A stretch of DNA of 40,649 nt from DASQFU01 sp035632955 (GTDB taxonomy: Bacteria > Eisenbacteria > RBG-16-71-46). This document shows positions 15,544-23,630 of this stretch, one piece after another. The first letter of the stretch is position 1; each line of letters starts with the position of its first letter. The stretch is from positions 1 through 40,649 of the forward strand of contig DASQFU010000024.1 of assembly GCA_035632955.1 (NCBI GenBank), read 5' to 3'. The notes beneath the pieces were generated by a model. That model made no database searches. It saw only the letters and a program-made list of their open reading frames with translations, and was not told where the DNA came from. A program made the position numbers and the translations under genes.

Positions 15544-15624
15544 TCAGGACCCTCGCGAGTCGATGGTTGCGAATGGATCGGCGAAGGGGACCGACGGATG
15601 CGCCGCGGACTATAGCCCAGAACC
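15535..15624 (-). pseudogene. Relic of a WecA/MraY-type gene overlapping the khpA start
   Basis: Two collinear blocks match the intact sugar-phosphate transferase gene at 18249-19274. Block 1 (about 15590-15622) matches around 18613-18646, with 15 identical bases at 15608-15622 and 18632-18646 (the LGYSLGAS codons). Block 2 (15535-15572) matches 18436-18473 with by-eye identity of about 32 of 37 bases and one gap (the NHRLASVLKCQT codons). Between the blocks the intact gene has about 120 more bases. The fragment is out of frame and non-functional as an enzyme. It holds a TATAGT -10-like box and the Shine-Dalgarno plus ATG of khpA. Confidence 0.5.
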
Positions 15625-18153
15625 GAGTGCCGGCGCCGCCAGAGGCGGTTCTTGCGAACCCCCACTCTCTGGCGCCGGCGGACCGGGGCGGCGCGGCCGG
15701 CGCAGCGTCAGGACGCCGAGCACGGCAACCAGCAGAATCCACGCGAGACCGCCGATGCGGGTCGCCAGCACGGCGGGGCGCCAGCCGTCCGGCACGTAGC
15801 GCATCACGACTCGGTGACGTCCCGCCGGCAGCGGCACGCCGCGCAGCATGTGACTCACGCGGTGGATGCGCGCCTCGCGCCCGTCCACGGTCGCGCTCCA
15901 GCCCTTGAACCAGGCGTCGGCGACGACCACGAACGTGCGGTCCTGGGCATCGACGTCCAACTCCACGCGGTCCGGCGAATCGACGATCCATCGGATCGCG
16001 GTCGAGCCGGCGCCCGAGAACGAGCCGGCGGCCTCAGCCTCGGTCGTGAAGGCCACGTCGGCCGGGTCGAAGCCGGCCACCATGGTTCGCAGCACGTCGA
16101 CGTCGCTGCCGAGCGCCACCACCCGCGAAACCGCATAGGCGCGCGGCAAAGCATCGCGCACCCGCCAGACGCGCGTCGCGCCGCCCGGCGGCTCCAAGGA
16201 TTGGAATGCGACCGTGTCCTTCGCGATCGTGCCGGCGTCCTCGATCCACTCGACTGCGAGCGCTCTCAGCATCGGCGGGCGCTCGAGCATTCCCGCGCCG
16301 AGCATTTCCCACCACCAGCGCGGATAACTGCCGTGCCCGCCGCCGAGCGAGCGCACACGCCAGCGCACCCAGTCGTTGGTGTTGAACTCGGCCGCCGTCA
16401 TCGGCACGACCCGATGGCTGGAGTCGCGCTGCGCCGCTAGTGCCAGACGTGTCGGTGGCCGTTCGAGCGCCGCGAGCGGCCCCTCGGCGCCGCGCAGCAC
16501 GGGCCAGATGCTGGAGCCGAGATCGATGGTCACGAGCAACGCCACGGCAGCTCCCGCCCAAGCCGACCGGCCGCGCCAGCGGATCATGGCGGCGAGCACG
16601 GCACCGCACAGCACCGCGCGAAACACGAGGTCCCATCCGGCGCGCTTCGCCACGGCCAGTGCCGCGGAATGGACCCAGCCGGGACGCGCCATCGCCATCG
16701 TCTGCGCGTAGTCCTCCGCGAGCGGCCCGAGCGCCAAGGCGAGTCCGATCAGCGTCAGGACGGCCAGACTGCCGGCGACTGCGACGCGGCCGACCGTCGA
16801 CACGCGCGCGGAGACGGTTCGCGTCGTGACCGGGGCGAGACTGCGCGCGGCCAGTAACGCGACGCCGAGCTGCGCGACGATCAGAACCGCGACCGGCACG
16901 CGGAACGCCGACCACAACGGCACATGGTCCCGTAGCAGTACGTGGAGCGGACCGAGATTCGTGCCGAGGCTGAGGAGAACGGCGACCCCGACGCCCACGG
17001 CCAGGCCGGTCGCGACCCCGCGTGCCCGCGCTTTGCGCACGAGGCCCGCGACCGCGAGGAAGCACGCGGTCGCGCCGAGATACATCGGGTAGTCGAGACG
17101 GATCAGGCCGCCCCAGTAGGTCGGTGCGGTCCGACCCGCAGACCAGGGCCAGATCAGCCCCGCGACATCGCGCCACGCCATGCTGAAGTCCGCCTGCTCG
17201 CGGGCGAGAACAAAGCGCATCAGGCCTGAGCCGCGGGAGGACTCGGCGCCGTAACGCAAAGCCGGCCACCACACGGCTGCGGCGAGCACCACGCCCAGGA
17301 GCGCCGCGCCACCGAACAGGCGCATGCGCGACCAGCGCCCGAGTCTGCGCGCCTGGGCGAGCGCGAACACCGTCGTCAGAGTCCCCGAGTAGATCACGAT
17401 CTGGGGATGGCCGCGCAGACACTGGAATGCGAGCACCGCCGCCAATCCCAGCGCGATGAGTGCAGCGCGGCGCTCGCCGGCGGCGACCATCAGCGTGTGC
17501 GTCAGAAGAAGGACCAGAGGAATCAGCGACCCAGCGAGCATCTGGGCGTCGTGACCGTAGGCCATCGGTCCCACGAGATTGGGCATCAACCCCCACGCCA
17601 GGCCGGCGACTGCCATGCCGCCGGCTCCGCACGCCCACAGCGCGCGCGCGAGCCATGCGGCCGCCAGCATGCCGGCGAGATGCGCGGCCAGCGGGATCGC
17701 GAGCGGCGGCCAGCCCGGGATGCGATCGATGGCGTCACCGACACCGAGCAGCGCGCCCGGAAGGTACTGAGGTCGCGAGTCGGCGAGACTGGCCGCGGCC
17801 GGCAATCCCGCGAAGACGTAGGGGTTCCAAAACGTCCGCTCGTGCTGGCTCGCCCACCGCTCGCGCGAGAACTCGGCGAACACGCGATAGAGCGGCGCGT
17901 CACCGAGCGTGAACACCTGACCGCGGAAGATCTGCGGCGCGAACAGAGCCACCCAGGCGAGGAGAATCGCTAAAACGACGACTCGGTTGCGGCCGCGGTC
18001 GGCGGCGACTGCGACGGTGGTTCCCTCGGGGCGCGGCCGTTCGCGAGGTGCCGGCGCGCGCCCGCCGGAGCCGGACCGCCGCTTGGGCGCAGGGCGAGCA
18101 GCACCTGCCTGGTGACGGCTCGCCGGTCTTGGTTCCTTGCGGCGCGAAGGCAT
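15610..18153 (-). CDS. YfhO-family polytopic membrane protein
   Basis: 847 aa. A basic, Pro/Arg-rich cytoplasmic N-terminus of about 55 residues is followed by some 12 membrane helices. An early periplasmic loop has FTLGDAPLYRVFAEFSRERW and WNPYVFAGLPAAASLADSRP, the YfhO hallmark, then LRGHPQIVIYSGTLTTVFAL. The last 250 residues form a soluble beta-rich domain ending VVADAWFKGWSATVDGREA and RHRVVMRYVPDGWRPAVLAT before a final helix. Family members resemble GT-C enzymes; Bacillus YfhO takes part in glycosylating lipoteichoic acid. Substrate here unknown; decoration of a glycan or lipid in the periplasm is likely. No Shine-Dalgarno at ATG 18153. It occupies the place where rpsP would be expected upstream of khpA. 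Confidence 0.85.
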   Translation of the reverse strand: MPSRRKEPRPASRHQAGAARPAPKRRSGSGGRAPAPRERPRPEGTTVAVAADRGRNRVVVLAILLAWVALFAPQIFRGQVFTLGDAPLYRVFAEFSRERWASQHERTFWNPYVFAGLPAAASLADSRPQYLPGALLGVGDAIDRIPGWPPLAIPLAAHLAGMLAAAWLARALWACGAGGMAVAGLAWGLMPNLVGPMAYGHDAQMLAGSLIPLVLLLTHTLMVAAGERRAALIALGLAAVLAFQCLRGHPQIVIYSGTLTTVFALAQARRLGRWSRMRLFGGAALLGVVLAAAVWWPALRYGAESSRGSGLMRFVLAREQADFSMAWRDVAGLIWPWSAGRTAPTYWGGLIRLDYPMYLGATACFLAVAGLVRKARARGVATGLAVGVGVAVLLSLGTNLGPLHVLLRDHVPLWSAFRVPVAVLIVAQLGVALLAARSLAPVTTRTVSARVSTVGRVAVAGSLAVLTLIGLALALGPLAEDYAQTMAMARPGWVHSAALAVAKRAGWDLVFRAVLCGAVLAAMIRWRGRSAWAGAAVALLVTIDLGSSIWPVLRGAEGPLAALERPPTRLALAAQRDSSHRVVPMTAAEFNTNDWVRWRVRSLGGGHGSYPRWWWEMLGAGMLERPPMLRALAVEWIEDAGTIAKDTVAFQSLEPPGGATRVWRVRDALPRAYAVSRVVALGSDVDVLRTMVAGFDPADVAFTTEAEAAGSFSGAGSTAIRWIVDSPDRVELDVDAQDRTFVVVADAWFKGWSATVDGREARIHRVSHMLRGVPLPAGRHRVVMRYVPDGWRPAVLATRIGGLAWILLVAVLGVLTLRRPRRPGPPAPESGGSQEPPLAAPALGSGL
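15629..15679. repeat. Imperfect 13-bp inverted repeat at the 3' end of the YfhO gene
   Basis: GCCGGCGC (15629-15636) plus CAGAG (15640-15644) pair with CTCTG (15667-15671) plus GCGCCGGC (15672-15679), with a 3-base bulge and a 22-base loop. It lies inside the last codons of the YfhO gene, just before the khpA promoter-like region. No T-run follows, so it is not a classical terminator. Confidence 0.35.
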
Positions 18154-18248
18154 CGAACGCCGCGTAGCCGAGTCCTAGCGGAGCGACTCGGCGCTCGCCC
18201 GGCGCGCGAGATGGTGCCGCGGAGAGGTTCCCGGACGCCGCAAAGCTT

Positions 18249-19274
18249 CTAGAGCGTCGGCGCGGGATGCGAGCGGGCGACCGGCACCGAGGAGAGCCAG
18301 ATTCCGGCCCACACAAACACGACCACCCAGAAGCCGCTCAGCAACACGGCCGGAGCGGGCTGGTCGAGTCTCTGCACCACGAGGCCGCTGGCGCAGAGCG
18401 CGGCTCCCATCAGCCACAGGAGCAGAACGGTTCGGGTCTGACATTTCAGAACGCTCGCCAGTCGGTGGTTGCTGTGGTCGCGGCCGCCTTCGTAGATCCT
18501 GCGGCGCTCGCGCAGGCGGTTGATCACGACGAAGGTCATGTCGAACGCCGGATAGGCCAGCACCAGCAGCGGCCCGATTTGACCCCACCCGCGCGGCGCG
18601 CCCTGGAACGCGAGCACCGCCGAGGCACCGAGACTATAGCCCAGAAACAAGCTCCCGGCGTCGCCGAGAAACATCCGTGCTCTGGGAAAGTTGAAGGGAA
18701 GGAAACCGGCACACGCGCCCGCCAGCGCGAGCTGCGCCGCCGCTACGCCCTCGTCGCCGCGCGCGAGCGAGCCGATCGAGAAACCCACCAAGGCGATCCC
18801 CGCGAGCCCGGCGACCATGCCGTTCATGTTGTCGAGGAAGTTGACCGCGTTCATGAGCGCGACCAGCGCCACGACCGTGATCACCAGCTCGAGTGGGCCG
18901 GGCCATCCGAGGTCCAGCACCGCTCCCGAAGCCAGCAGGAACGCCGCGCTCAACGCCTGTCCGCTCAGCTTGAACACCGGATGCATGCCGTAGCGGTCGT
19001 CCCAGAGGCCGAGCAGCAGCGCCACGATCGCTCCTGCGATCAGGAATACCGGCTGCGGCTCGGTGGCGCCGGCGCGGACGAGCAGGATGGCGAACCAGCT
19101 CAGCAATGCGGCCGCGAACACGACCAGGCCGCCGAGCAACGCCGTGGCGGACGCATGGAGCTTGCGCGCTTCCGGGTGGTCGAGGAAACCGACCGCCCAG
19201 GCGACACGAATGCCAATGGGCGCTAGCCCCAATCCGAGGAGCGCGGCGAGCGCGAACGCGGTGGCGGTCGGCAT
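18249..19274 (-). CDS. WecA/TagO-type polyprenyl-phosphate N-acetylhexosamine-1-phosphate transferase
   Basis: 341 aa with about 10-11 membrane helices. Belongs to the MraY/WecA superfamily, which transfers HexNAc-1-phosphate from a UDP-sugar to undecaprenyl phosphate on the inner face of the membrane. Diagnostic sites in order: DHPEARKLHASATALLGG, LLGLWDDRYG (DDxxG Mg site), LMNAVNFLDNMNGM (nucleophile region), FPRARMFLGDAGSLFLGYS and EGGRDHSNHRL, the HxxH-type uridine site of WecA rather than MraY. The second initiating transferase in the window. It follows the SDR gene by 40 bases, without a clear ribosome site. Confidence 0.92.
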   Translation of the reverse strand: MPTATAFALAALLGLGLAPIGIRVAWAVGFLDHPEARKLHASATALLGGLVVFAAALLSWFAILLVRAGATEPQPVFLIAGAIVALLLGLWDDRYGMHPVFKLSGQALSAAFLLASGAVLDLGWPGPLELVITVVALVALMNAVNFLDNMNGMVAGLAGIALVGFSIGSLARGDEGVAAAQLALAGACAGFLPFNFPRARMFLGDAGSLFLGYSLGASAVLAFQGAPRGWGQIGPLLVLAYPAFDMTFVVINRLRERRRIYEGGRDHSNHRLASVLKCQTRTVLLLWLMGAALCASGLVVQRLDQPAPAVLLSGFWVVVFVWAGIWLSSVPVARSHPAPTL

Positions 19275-19314
19275 GTGGGCGAGCGCGGATACGAGCCCCG
19301 CGCCGGGGGGAAGC

Positions 19315-20313
19315 TCAGGCGGTGGTCAGTCCGAACGGCGCGGGCAGGTTCATCTGCTCACACACGTCACGGATCGTGATCTCCAGGAGCTGATCGAGCG
19401 CGATCGCCGGCTGGTAGCCGACGAAGCGCCGGATCTTACCGAGGTCGGGGACGCGGCGACGCATGTCCTCGAACGAGCGGCCGTAGATCTGCTCGTAAGG
19501 CACGAACTCGATCGTCGAGCGGCTCGAACACAGGGTGCGAATTCGCTCCGCCAGCTCGGCGATCGTGATTTCTTCGTCGGTGCCGATGTTGAACACTTCG
19601 CCTTCGGCCGCCTTGAGGTCGGACAGCATCAATACGCCACGGACGACGTCACCGACCGCCGAGAAGCAGCGCGACTGCTGGCCGTCGCCGTACACCAGGA
19701 TCGGCTCGTGGCGCAGCGCGCGGGCGATCATGTTCGGAATCACCATGCCGTAGGCGCCGGTCTGGCGCGGACCGCAGGTGTTGAAACAGCGCACGACCGT
19801 CACCGGCAGTTGCTGCTGCTGCCAGTACGCCTGCGCCAGACACTCGTCGACGGCCTTGCCGCACGCATAGGACCAGCGCAGCTTGTGGGTCGGTCCGAGC
19901 ACGCGATCGTCGTCCTCGGCGAACGGCACGCTCACGCCCTTGCCGTACACCTCGCTGCTCGAGAACAGGATCACGCGCCGGCCGTGCTGGCTCGATGCCT
20001 CGAGAACAACTTCGGTGCCGCGAATGTTCGTGATCAGCGAGCGGAGCGGGTTCTCGAGGACGTACTTGACGCCGACCGCGGCGGCCAGGTGATAAATCTG
20101 CTGGCACTGGGCGACCAGTCCGGAGACCAGTGCCACGTCCGTGACGTCGCCTTCGAGGAACCGGAAGCGCGCGTGGCGCGAGAACGTGCGAAAGTTCTCG
20201 ATCCGACCGGTGGAGAGGTCGTCGAGGGCCCAGACTTCATGACCTTGCTGGAGAAGCGCTTCCGACAGGTGGGAACCGATGAAACCTGCACCGCCTGTGA
20301 CCAGGACTCTCAT
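19315..20313 (-). CDS. NAD-dependent nucleotide-sugar epimerase/decarboxylase (extended SDR)
   Basis: 332 aa. Cofactor loop TGGAGFIGSHLSEAL, DDLSTG after strand 2, FSSSEVYGKG, catalytic pair WSYACGKAVDECLA (YxxxK), RCFNTCGPRQTGAYGMVIPN and YGDGQQSRCFSAVGDVVRGV. The pattern is closest to UDP-glucuronate decarboxylase/UDP-glucose epimerase-type enzymes; the exact substrate is not determined. A decarboxylase role would suit ugd (23631-24947), since Ugd makes UDP-glucuronate. GGGAGGC ribosome site before ATG 20313 and its own promoter upstream. Confidence 0.85.
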   Translation of the reverse strand: MRVLVTGGAGFIGSHLSEALLQQGHEVWALDDLSTGRIENFRTFSRHARFRFLEGDVTDVALVSGLVAQCQQIYHLAAAVGVKYVLENPLRSLITNIRGTEVVLEASSQHGRRVILFSSSEVYGKGVSVPFAEDDDRVLGPTHKLRWSYACGKAVDECLAQAYWQQQQLPVTVVRCFNTCGPRQTGAYGMVIPNMIARALRHEPILVYGDGQQSRCFSAVGDVVRGVLMLSDLKAAEGEVFNIGTDEEITIAELAERIRTLCSSRSTIEFVPYEQIYGRSFEDMRRRVPDLGKIRRFVGYQPAIALDQLLEITIRDVCEQMNLPAPFGLTTA

Positions 20314-20417
20314 GAGCCTCCCTCGAACTCGGATATGGGGACCTCGGCAGAGGCTAGGTCGGTTGTCGGCAATCCGAGTGTCATCCTTGACCTTCGTAGG
20401 GCCCCATCAAGGCGTGG

Positions 20418-20447
20418 AGGGTAGTGAAGCGACTTGCCGGGAGTCAA
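20418..20447 (-). promoter_or_regulatory. Promoter of the SDR-wecA-yfhO unit
   Basis: Minus strand: -35 TTGACT (complement of 20442-20447), 18-base spacer, -10 TACCCT (complement of 20418-20423). Leader of about 95 bases. It sits between the hairpin following wza and the SDR gene. Confidence 0.55.
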
Positions 20448-20456
20448 CGGGATTGT

Positions 20457-20486
20457 GGCGCGCATTTCGCCGTGCAAAATGCCGCC
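20457..20486. terminator. Hairpin between wza and the next promoter
   Basis: GGCG-C-GCATTT (20457-20467, with the C bulged) pairs with AAATGC-CGCC (20477-20486): 10 base pairs, one bulged base, 9-base loop. It lies 21 bases after the wza stop codon and 10 bases before the TTGACT box of the next promoter. No T-run follows, so termination, if any, would be factor-dependent or attenuating. Confidence 0.4.
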
Positions 20487-20506
20487 GAATGACTCCAGGG
20501 CGTCGG

Positions 20507-22111
20507 TTAGCGCCTCACCGCGATGATCACGGTCGCTACCTGGGCCGCCACGGTCACCAGGGTCTGGAAGTTCTCCCAAAAAGTCTTGTCAGGACGTTCA
20601 GGGACCCAAATCATGTCGCCTGGGGCGATCGCCTGGACGTCTTGCACACGCAGTGTCTGACCGGTGACCGTGCGGGTAATCAGCACTTTGCCGGGTGCCG
20701 CCCGGTTGGCGAACCCCCCCGCCAGCCTGACGTAGTCCCTGACACCGTGTTGCGAGTCGAAGTCGACCAACCCTGGCCGTCGCACCTCCCCTTCGACCCG
20801 CACCGAGGCAAGAATCGGGTCGACGCGCACCTCGTCACCATCCGTGATCAGGATGTCGAGCTCCGGCGACTGGGCGAGACGTGACCAATCGACGCGGAAA
20901 TCCTCGCGGCGCGCGGACAATCGAGTTCGCAGCACCTCGTATTCGGTGTCCGTCATCTCGGAGCGAGACAGCCGCGACAGGCGATCGAGCTCGATGTCGT
21001 TTTCCTGCGTGCGACGGGCCTTCCGGAACACGCGGATCGTTGACAGATCGGCGCGCACCCGAAAACCGCCCGCAGAAGTCACGAGATCCGAGAGGCGGGT
21101 CCGCCCCAGCACCAAGGGATAGGTTCCCGGACGCTCGACTTCCCCGAGAATGCTGGCCTGATGCAACTCGTGATAGGCGGGAGTGAAGTAGACATAGACG
21201 CGCTCACCTTCGCTCATCGGGGGGTTGAACCGGCGCCCGTAGACGTCATCGACGCTGAAAAACACGGATTCGGCCTGGGTCGCGCTCAGCCACCGAACGA
21301 GGAGCGCACCCTGGAGCAAGGTCGCCGGCAAGGGACCACCGGCGAGCTCGAAGAGCGTGCGAAGACTGTCGGCAGGCCCGAGCTCGTAGCGAGCGGGATG
21401 CACCACCGCGCCCCAGATTTCAACGAAATCGGTTGCGGGTTGAATCCGAACAATGTCCCCATCCAGCATGTAGGGGTTGAGCTGGTAACGACCGTTACGG
21501 TTGAATAGCGCCAAGTCCGCGTTCAGCATGGACCCGTCCATTCGCCGAACCTCGATGTTGCGTCGCGACGCCCTTTCGGTCAGTTCCACCGTAGCCAGTA
21601 CGTCGCTCACGCGGCTCGTGGCTGGCAATTGGAGGGCGCCCGGCATTTTGACCTCGCCCGTTAGATCGACGCGAAGATTGCGGACCTGGGCCAGCTGGAG
21701 GTCCACGTCGACGCCGCGATATTCCGTGTTGACGGCTCGCTCGAGGCTCGCCCGAGCCTGAGCGAGAGTCAGCCCAGCGAGCCGCAGGCGACCCACGCCG
21801 GGGAGCAGGACCGAGCCCTCCGGGCCCACCACCAGCAAGTCTTGACGCGAAAGGCGTCCCGAGAACATGAGCTGGAAGACATCGCCGGGACCCACGACGA
21901 ACGTCTCCGGATCAACGGGTCCCGCGACCACTCGCTTGCTGAGGTCCTCGAGGAGAAGCCGCCGTTGCTCCATATCGGTGGCCGGCGTTTCTTCGCGATC
22001 CGATTGGACGAAACCCTCGTCTGCTGCTCTGGCTTCCTGGGTGCGAATGGATTCGAGGGCGAGCACCATGAGCATTGCGGAGATGACCCCGGTGGGTAGG
22101 CGCGGCCTCAC
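20507..22111 (-). CDS. wza: Wza-like polysaccharide export protein with SLBB domains
   Basis: 534 aa from GTG 22111, which overlaps the rfbB stop (GTGA) and opens a signal peptide (RPRLPTGVISAMLMVLALES, cleavage probably after EARA). No lipobox cysteine is visible, unlike E. coli Wza. The poly_export domain begins ETFVVGPGDVFQLMFSGRLS. Several SLBB repeats follow (VDLTGEVKMPGALQL, VEIWGAVVHPARYEL, ASILGEVERPGTYPL, VRVEGEVRRPGLVDF), and a hydrophobic C-terminus (LVTVAAQVATVIIAVRR) may form the outer-membrane helix. It would form the outer-membrane channel for the polysaccharide. Longer than E. coli Wza (379 aa) through extra SLBB units. Last gene of ugd-rfbC-rfbB-wza. Confidence 0.9.
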   Translation of the reverse strand: MRPRLPTGVISAMLMVLALESIRTQEARAADEGFVQSDREETPATDMEQRRLLLEDLSKRVVAGPVDPETFVVGPGDVFQLMFSGRLSRQDLLVVGPEGSVLLPGVGRLRLAGLTLAQARASLERAVNTEYRGVDVDLQLAQVRNLRVDLTGEVKMPGALQLPATSRVSDVLATVELTERASRRNIEVRRMDGSMLNADLALFNRNGRYQLNPYMLDGDIVRIQPATDFVEIWGAVVHPARYELGPADSLRTLFELAGGPLPATLLQGALLVRWLSATQAESVFFSVDDVYGRRFNPPMSEGERVYVYFTPAYHELHQASILGEVERPGTYPLVLGRTRLSDLVTSAGGFRVRADLSTIRVFRKARRTQENDIELDRLSRLSRSEMTDTEYEVLRTRLSARREDFRVDWSRLAQSPELDILITDGDEVRVDPILASVRVEGEVRRPGLVDFDSQHGVRDYVRLAGGFANRAAPGKVLITRTVTGQTLRVQDVQAIAPGDMIWVPERPDKTFWENFQTLVTVAAQVATVIIAVRR

Positions 22112-23160
22112 GCCTTCACCTCTTTGAGCACCTTGCGCTGGCCGTACATGCGCTCGTAATAAGCGCGGAACTCGCCCTGCTTGATCGGGCGCCACCAGGC
22201 TTCATGGGCGCGATACCACGCGACCGTCTGTTCGATGCCCCGTTCGAAAGGGATGGACGGCTTCCAACCCGTGAGGTTCGAGAGCTTGGACGCATCCACG
22301 GCGTAACGGCGGTCGTGCCCCGGCCGATCCTCGACGTGGCGAACGAGTGTCTTCGGTTTGCCGAGCAGACGCAGGATCGTGTCGGTGATCGTCAGAACGT
22401 CCAGCTCGTGCTGCGCGCCGATGTTGAGCGTCTCGCCCTCGATGCCGGCATGCTCGAGTACCGCGATCAGCGCCGTGCAGTGGTCCTCGACGTGCAGCCA
22501 GTCCCGCCGGTTCAGGCCGGTTCCATAAACCGGTAGCGCTTCGTCGTCGATCGCGTTGGTCACGAACAGTGGCACCAGCTTCTCCGGATACTGGCGCGGC
22601 CCGTAGTTGTTCGAGCACCGGGTCACGACGACCGGCAGGCCGTAGGTCGTGTAGTACGCGTAAGCCAGCCGATCTCCTCCCGCCTTGCTCGCCGCGTAGG
22701 GGCTACGTGGCATCAGCGGCCAGGTTTCGGTCGCGTGCCCTTCGAGGACTTCGCCGTACACTTCGTCGGTCGAGACCTGAACGAAACGCCGCAGCTTCCG
22801 GCGTCGCGCCTCTTCGCACAGCACGAACACGCCGTACACGTCGGTCTGAATGAACTCGCCCGGGGTCTCGATCGAGCGATCCACGTGCGACTCGGCGGCG
22901 AAGTTGAGCGCGAAGTCGCAACCTTCCATCGCGCGTCCGACAGCTTCGGAGTCGCGAATGTCGCCGTGAACGAAGGTCAGCGAGCGCGCCGGCAGTCCGT
23001 CCAGGTTTTCCTTCCGGCCCGCGTACGTCAGCGCGTCCAGCACGACCACGTGACTGTTCGGAAAACGGCGCAGGAAATGGTGGACGAAGTTCGACCCGAT
23101 GAACCCCGCCCCTCCGGTCACCAGCACCCGGCTGCCATCCAGCCGGAGTGGCTCAGCCAT
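22108..23160 (-). CDS. rfbB: dTDP-glucose 4,6-dehydratase
   Basis: 350 aa, the family size. Makes dTDP-4-keto-6-deoxy-D-glucose. All family marks are present: TGGAGFIGSNFVHHFLRRFP, DALTYAGRKENLDGL, NFAAESHVDRSI, VSTDEVYGEV with the catalytic Asp-Glu, SPYAASKAGGDRLAYAYY with Tyr-Lys, TRCSNNYGPRQYPEKLVPLF, RRDWLHVEDHCTAL and EDRPGHDRRYAVD. Overlaps rfbC by 8 bases and wza by 4. Neither rmlA nor rmlD is in the window, so the final dTDP-sugar is uncertain. Confidence 0.96.
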   Translation of the reverse strand: MAEPLRLDGSRVLVTGGAGFIGSNFVHHFLRRFPNSHVVVLDALTYAGRKENLDGLPARSLTFVHGDIRDSEAVGRAMEGCDFALNFAAESHVDRSIETPGEFIQTDVYGVFVLCEEARRRKLRRFVQVSTDEVYGEVLEGHATETWPLMPRSPYAASKAGGDRLAYAYYTTYGLPVVVTRCSNNYGPRQYPEKLVPLFVTNAIDDEALPVYGTGLNRRDWLHVEDHCTALIAVLEHAGIEGETLNIGAQHELDVLTITDTILRLLGKPKTLVRHVEDRPGHDRRYAVDASKLSNLTGWKPSIPFERGIEQTVAWYRAHEAWWRPIKQGEFRAYYERMYGQRKVLKEVKA

Positions 23161-23608
23161 CCTTCCGCTCCCAGTCGTACGGCACGTCCGGGCTGTGCGG
23201 CGGAACGCGATGCTCGTCGGGATGATCGTAGACGTAGTGCTCGGTCGGTGTATTGACGAGGTAAGCCGGCTCGGTGCCGATGCCTTTCATGCCGTGGAGC
23301 ACGAGCGGGGGAATGACGAGCAGGATCGGGTTCTGTTCGCCCATGAAGAACTCGTTGATCTCGCCTTTCGTGCGGCTGTTCTCGCGCCGGTCGTAGAGCA
23401 CGACCTTGGCCATCCCCTTCACGAACACGAAGTGATCGGTTTGCTTCTGATGGTAGTGCCAGCCCTTCACGGCTCCCGGATACACGACGGAGAGATAGAC
23501 CTGGCCGAACTTCTGGAAGAACTCGTCGTCGTCTCGCATCATTTCCATGAGCAGACCGCGCTCGTCGGGAATGACTTTCAGACGCTTGACCTTGACCCCG
23601 TCGATCAT
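23153..23608 (-). CDS. rfbC: dTDP-4-dehydrorhamnose 3,5-epimerase-like cupin
   Basis: 151 aa, shorter than the 180-aa classical RmlC. Cupin core: VIPDERGLLMEMMRDDDEFF, QVYLSVVYPGAVKGWHYHQK with the active-site His, DHFVFVKGMAKVVLYDRREN, LLVIPPLVLHGMKGIGTE and YVYDHPDEHRVPPHSPDVPY, the last resembling the DE...W.DP tail of RmlC. It probably epimerises the RfbB product, but the reduced length and changed residues leave a different ketosugar substrate possible. GGGAGGCAACC ribosome site before ATG 23608. Confidence 0.8.
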   Translation of the reverse strand: MIDGVKVKRLKVIPDERGLLMEMMRDDDEFFQKFGQVYLSVVYPGAVKGWHYHQKQTDHFVFVKGMAKVVLYDRRENSRTKGEINEFFMGEQNPILLVIPPLVLHGMKGIGTEPAYLVNTPTEHYVYDHPDEHRVPPHSPDVPYDWERKDG

Positions 23609-23630
23609 GGGTTGCCTCCCGGCCGCCGAC

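Noticed and set aside
15544..15660. Remnant of rpsP upstream of khpA
   Set aside because: No S16-like codons could be read in this gap in any frame; the recognisable similarity is to the WecA-type gene instead.
16034..17656. A 540-codon minus-strand frame inside the YfhO gene
   Set aside because: Out-of-frame shadow; the overlapping frame has clear membrane helices and YfhO motifs.
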